64,000 nt of DNA from Lysobacter sp. MMG2 (GTDB lineage Bacteria > Pseudomonadota > Gammaproteobacteria > Xanthomonadales > Xanthomonadaceae): the NCBI RefSeq assembly GCF_016735495.2, contig NZ_JAERQY020000001.1, positions 1,302,001-1,366,000 on the forward strand, read 5' to 3'. Shown one piece after another: positions 61,953-64,000 of this stretch. Made by a program: the position numbers and the translations under genes. The notes beneath the pieces are model-generated. The model saw nothing but the letters and a program-made list of their open reading frames with translations. It searched no databases and had not been told where the DNA came from. Numbering within the stretch: position 1 is the stretch's first letter; each line of letters starts with the position of its first letter.

Positions 61953-63047
61953 TTACAGCACGCCGCGCCGCATCTGATCGCGCTCGATGCTCTCGAACAG
62001 CGCCTGGAAGTTGCCTTCGCCGAAGCCTTCGTTGCCCTTGCGCTGGATGATCTCGAAGAAGATCGGGCCGATCGCGTTCTGGGTGAAGATCTGCAGCAGC
62101 TTGCGCTGGTGGGTTTCCGGATCGGCGTCGATCAGGATCTTGTTCTTCTGCAGGCGCGGCACGTCCTCGCCGTGGTTGGGCACGCGTTGGTCGACCACGT
62201 CGAAATACGTGTCCGGCGTGTCGAGGAACGCCACGCCTTGCTCGCGCATCGCCTCGACGGTGTCGTAGATATTGTCGGTGAAGCAGGCGATGTGCTGGAT
62301 GCCCTCGCCCTTGTAGGCGTCGAGGTATTCGTTGATCTGCGACTTGGGATCGTTCGACTCGTTGAGCGGGATGCGCACGATGCCGTCCGGCGCGGTCATC
62401 GCCTTGGACACCAGACCCGTCTTCACGCCCTTGATGTCGAAGTAGCGGATCTCGCGGAAGTTGAACAGACGCTCGTAGTAGTCCGACCACTTCTGCATGT
62501 TGCCGAAGTACAGGTTGTGCGTGAGGTGGTCGATGAAGGTCAGGCCGAAGCCCTTCGGATCCGCCTCGGCGCCCTGCACCGGCAGGTAGTCGCCTTCGTA
62601 GATGGAGCCGTTGTCGCCGTAGCGGTCGACCAGGTACAGCATGCAGTCGCCGATGCCCTTCACCACGGGCGCGGCGACCGCGCGGCTGGCGGCCTTGTCG
62701 GTGATGGCTTCGCCGCCGTTGCCGACCACGGTGTCGAACACCTTCTGCGCGGATTCCTTGAAGCGGATCGCGAAGCCGCAGGCGCTGGGGCCGTGCTTGG
62801 CGGCGAAGTCGGCCGCGAAGCTGTCCGGGTCCTCGTTGACCAGGAAGTTCACGCCACCCTGGCGGTAGACCGTGATCGGCCGGGTCTTGTGGCGCAGCAC
62901 GGCGGTGAAGCCGAGCTTGCGGAAATAGTCGTGCAGGGCCTCGCCCTGACCCGCCGGGGCGGCAAACTCGACGAACTCGAAGCCGTCGATGCCGAGCGGG
63001 TTCTCGAACGTGGTGACCTGCATGCCGAGGTTGGGCTGCGCATTCAT
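61953..63047 (-). CDS. hppD: 4-hydroxyphenylpyruvate dioxygenase
   Basis: Converts 4-hydroxyphenylpyruvate to homogentisate (tyrosine degradation; also pyomelanin precursor). The 364-residue product has two vicinal-oxygen-chelate domains. The iron ligands are visible as His174 (FIDHLTHNLYFGNM), His252 (GIQHIACFTDNI) and Glu332 (IGPIFFEIIQRKGNEGFGEGNF), the hallmark C-terminal motif. It is divergently transcribed from a MarR-family gene. Its promoter spacer is occupied by a palindrome. hmgA follows beyond the DUF559 element. Confidence 0.97.
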   Translation of the reverse strand: MNAQPNLGMQVTTFENPLGIDGFEFVEFAAPAGQGEALHDYFRKLGFTAVLRHKTRPITVYRQGGVNFLVNEDPDSFAADFAAKHGPSACGFAIRFKESAQKVFDTVVGNGGEAITDKAASRAVAAPVVKGIGDCMLYLVDRYGDNGSIYEGDYLPVQGAEADPKGFGLTFIDHLTHNLYFGNMQKWSDYYERLFNFREIRYFDIKGVKTGLVSKAMTAPDGIVRIPLNESNDPKSQINEYLDAYKGEGIQHIACFTDNIYDTVEAMREQGVAFLDTPDTYFDVVDQRVPNHGEDVPRLQKNKILIDADPETHQRKLLQIFTQNAIGPIFFEIIQRKGNEGFGEGNFQALFESIERDQMRRGVL

Positions 63048-63118
63048 GGCATTGTTCTCTGATGGCGGCCCGGCTGATGGGGGACGGACTTCCGGCCCGG
63101 GCCAATTCGGAAACGACT

Positions 63119-63147
63119 TTTATAGTTTCACCTGAAACCATAATCAA
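63119..63147 (-). promoter_or_regulatory. hppD promoter
   Basis: Minus-strand -35 TTGATT (63142-63147) and -10 TATAAA (63119-63124) with exactly 17 nt between. Matches are four and five of six. The spacer is the palindrome below. Transcription would start near 63112, 65 nt before the hppD ATG. Confidence 0.75.
63121..63142. promoter_or_regulatory. MarR-type operator between hppD and the MarR gene
   Basis: An imperfect palindrome TATAGTTTCA-CC-TGAAACCATA, with GTTTCA/TGAAAC perfect and nine of ten arm positions symmetric. It fills the hppD promoter spacer, so a bound dimer should block RNA polymerase. It lies 19 nt before the MarR start, so autoregulation is likely. Confidence 0.7.
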
Positions 63148-63160
63148 GGCATACCGCACC

Positions 63161-63664
63161 ATGAATGCGCGCGACCCCGGATTTCCCAGGCTGGGCCAGA
63201 CCCTGCCCGCCCACGCCCAGCTGGACCTGGAGCACTTCCTGCCCTACCGGCTGTCGGTGCTCAGCAACCGCGTCAGCGGCACGATCGCGCGCATCTACAC
63301 CGAGCGCTTCCAGCTCAGCATCACCGAATGGCGGGTCATGGCGGTGCTGGGGCGCTACCCGGGCCTGTCGGCCAACGAGGTGGCCCAGCGCACGGCCATG
63401 GACAAGGTGGCGGTTAGCCGCGCCGTCGCGCGCCTGCTCGAAGCCGGTCGGCTGGATCGCGAAATCCACGGCGACGACCGGCGCCGGTCGGTGCTGAAGC
63501 TGTCCGAGGGCGGCTACAGGATCTACGACGAGGTCGCGCCGCTGGCGCTGGCCTTCGAGCGCAGGCTGCTGGAGGGCATCGACGACGCCGAGCGCGCCGC
63601 GCTGTTCCGCCTGCTGGACCGGCTGGATGAGCTGGAGCTGCAGGCGGAAACCCAGTCGGGCTAG
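63161..63664 (+). CDS. MarR-family transcriptional regulator of tyrosine degradation
   Basis: A 167-residue winged-helix regulator. The MarR fold is visible: RLSVLSNRVSGTIARIYTERFQLSITEWRVMAVLGRYPGLSANEVAQRTAMDKVAVSRAVARLLEAGRLDREIHGDDRRRSVLKLSEGG, with the recognition helix at about 78-95 and the D-x-R-R wing. The start at 63161 is preferred over 63062, which gives an unconserved N terminus. It is divergent from hppD, and the shared intergenic region holds a palindrome. Regulation by a tyrosine-pathway ligand such as homogentisate or 4-hydroxyphenylpyruvate is inference. Confidence 0.88.
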   Translation: MNARDPGFPRLGQTLPAHAQLDLEHFLPYRLSVLSNRVSGTIARIYTERFQLSITEWRVMAVLGRYPGLSANEVAQRTAMDKVAVSRAVARLLEAGRLDREIHGDDRRRSVLKLSEGGYRIYDEVAPLALAFERRLLEGIDDAERAALFRLLDRLDELELQAETQSG

Positions 63665-63692
63665 AGGCGCGCGACTGACGCGTCGCGCCGCC

Positions 63693-63989
63693 TCAGGCGT
63701 GCACGATGGCGTTCACGCGCCATGCGGGGAATTCGGAGCCGACCGTCGGCGGATCGATCCAGCCGCACGCCACCAGGCCGTCGTCGCTGCCGGCCTCGCA
63801 CAGATAGACCGCGACTGCGCCGCGCTGCTGTTCGGTGCGCACCAACGCCCAGCCGGCGGGCAGCGTGCGTTCGTCGCGCAGGTACTCCGCTTCCACGTAC
63901 GGGGTTGCGTTCGCCTCCAGGATCTCGCGTCCGGCCGATGACGCCAGCGCGGTCACCGTCGCGATTTCCGCGTGCAACTGCGGCGGCAC
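63693..63989 (-). CDS. Unidentified protein, possibly truncated by the window edge
   Basis: 98 residues from a GTG at 63989, in a frame that remains open to the end of the window, so the true start may lie outside. The C-terminal half (ERTLPAGWALVRTEQQRGAVAVYLCEAGSDDGLVACGWIDPPTVGSEFPAWRVNAIVHA) looks like a compact beta-rich domain with no motif that I recognise. No signal peptide was visible. It is convergent with the MarR gene, 28 nt apart. Confidence 0.5.
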   Translation of the reverse strand: MPPQLHAEIATVTALASSAGREILEANATPYVEAEYLRDERTLPAGWALVRTEQQRGAVAVYLCEAGSDDGLVACGWIDPPTVGSEFPAWRVNAIVHA

Positions 63990-64000
63990 CGGCGGGCGTT

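Noticed and set aside
61491-61953. Target-site duplication flanking the DUF559 element
   Set aside because: The flanks TTTTAA and TTCAAA are not a convincing direct repeat.

Overview
The window is a high-GC gammaproteobacterial chromosome segment, best explained by a Lysobacter/Xanthomonadaceae genome. Evidence: a Clp-type (Xanthomonas) Crp-family regulator beside an E. coli-class speD, a trp pathway split into trpE and trpG-D-C, a yeast-type long PurC, and REP/REPIN-like palindromes of the kinds common in this family. No rRNA, tRNA, CRISPR, prophage or replication origin was seen.

Positions 1-23000 are mostly housekeeping. They hold rplM-rpsI, a GlcF-like Fe-S protein with coq7, speD, clp and small genes, the trpG-D-(ABM)-C-HAD operon, a two-component system with an Asr-like secreted peptide, a REPIN, a DUF4145-like gene, trpE, a YegS-type lipid kinase, rpe-rraA, a J-domain protein, purC-DUF6714-SMR, a DUF962 protein, an MBL-fold protein, a lipoprotein, a DMT transporter and a rhodanese-like protein. 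Short tryptophan-containing reading frames (W-R-W-W and W-R-W) sit directly upstream of trpG and trpE. A candidate three-hairpin small RNA with a terminator lies between the lipid kinase and rraA.

Positions 23046-55733 form one uninterrupted minus-strand block of about 33 kb and are the main interest. Upstream (high coordinates) are very large exported proteins: an IPT/beta-helix protein, two tandem glycine-rich paralogues, a 2146-residue Ig/FN3-like protein, a 1644-residue RHS protein with a pre-toxin Hint domain and a C-terminal PD-(D/E)XK-like tip followed by a DUF4304-type immunity gene, and a 1285-residue FN3/Ig protein. The last is translationally coupled to a type II secretion/type IV pilus-like machine: major pseudopilin, GspF, GspE, four small inner-membrane proteins in PilM/N/O/P position, a lipoprotein secretin with a C-terminal cohesin-like domain, and three more pseudopilins. 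A sigma70-like promoter overlapped by a TTTGCA-N6-TGCAAA palindrome precedes the block. I infer a dedicated exporter co-transcribed with its surface and toxin substrates.

Positions 56300-64000 hold an SDR-type epimerase, nhaA, a CaCA antiporter, a lipoprotein, and the tyrosine/homogentisate genes hmgA and hppD with a divergent MarR regulator whose probable operator fills the hppD promoter spacer. A DUF559 nuclease-like gene bracketed by 40-bp inverted repeats sits between hppD and hmgA.
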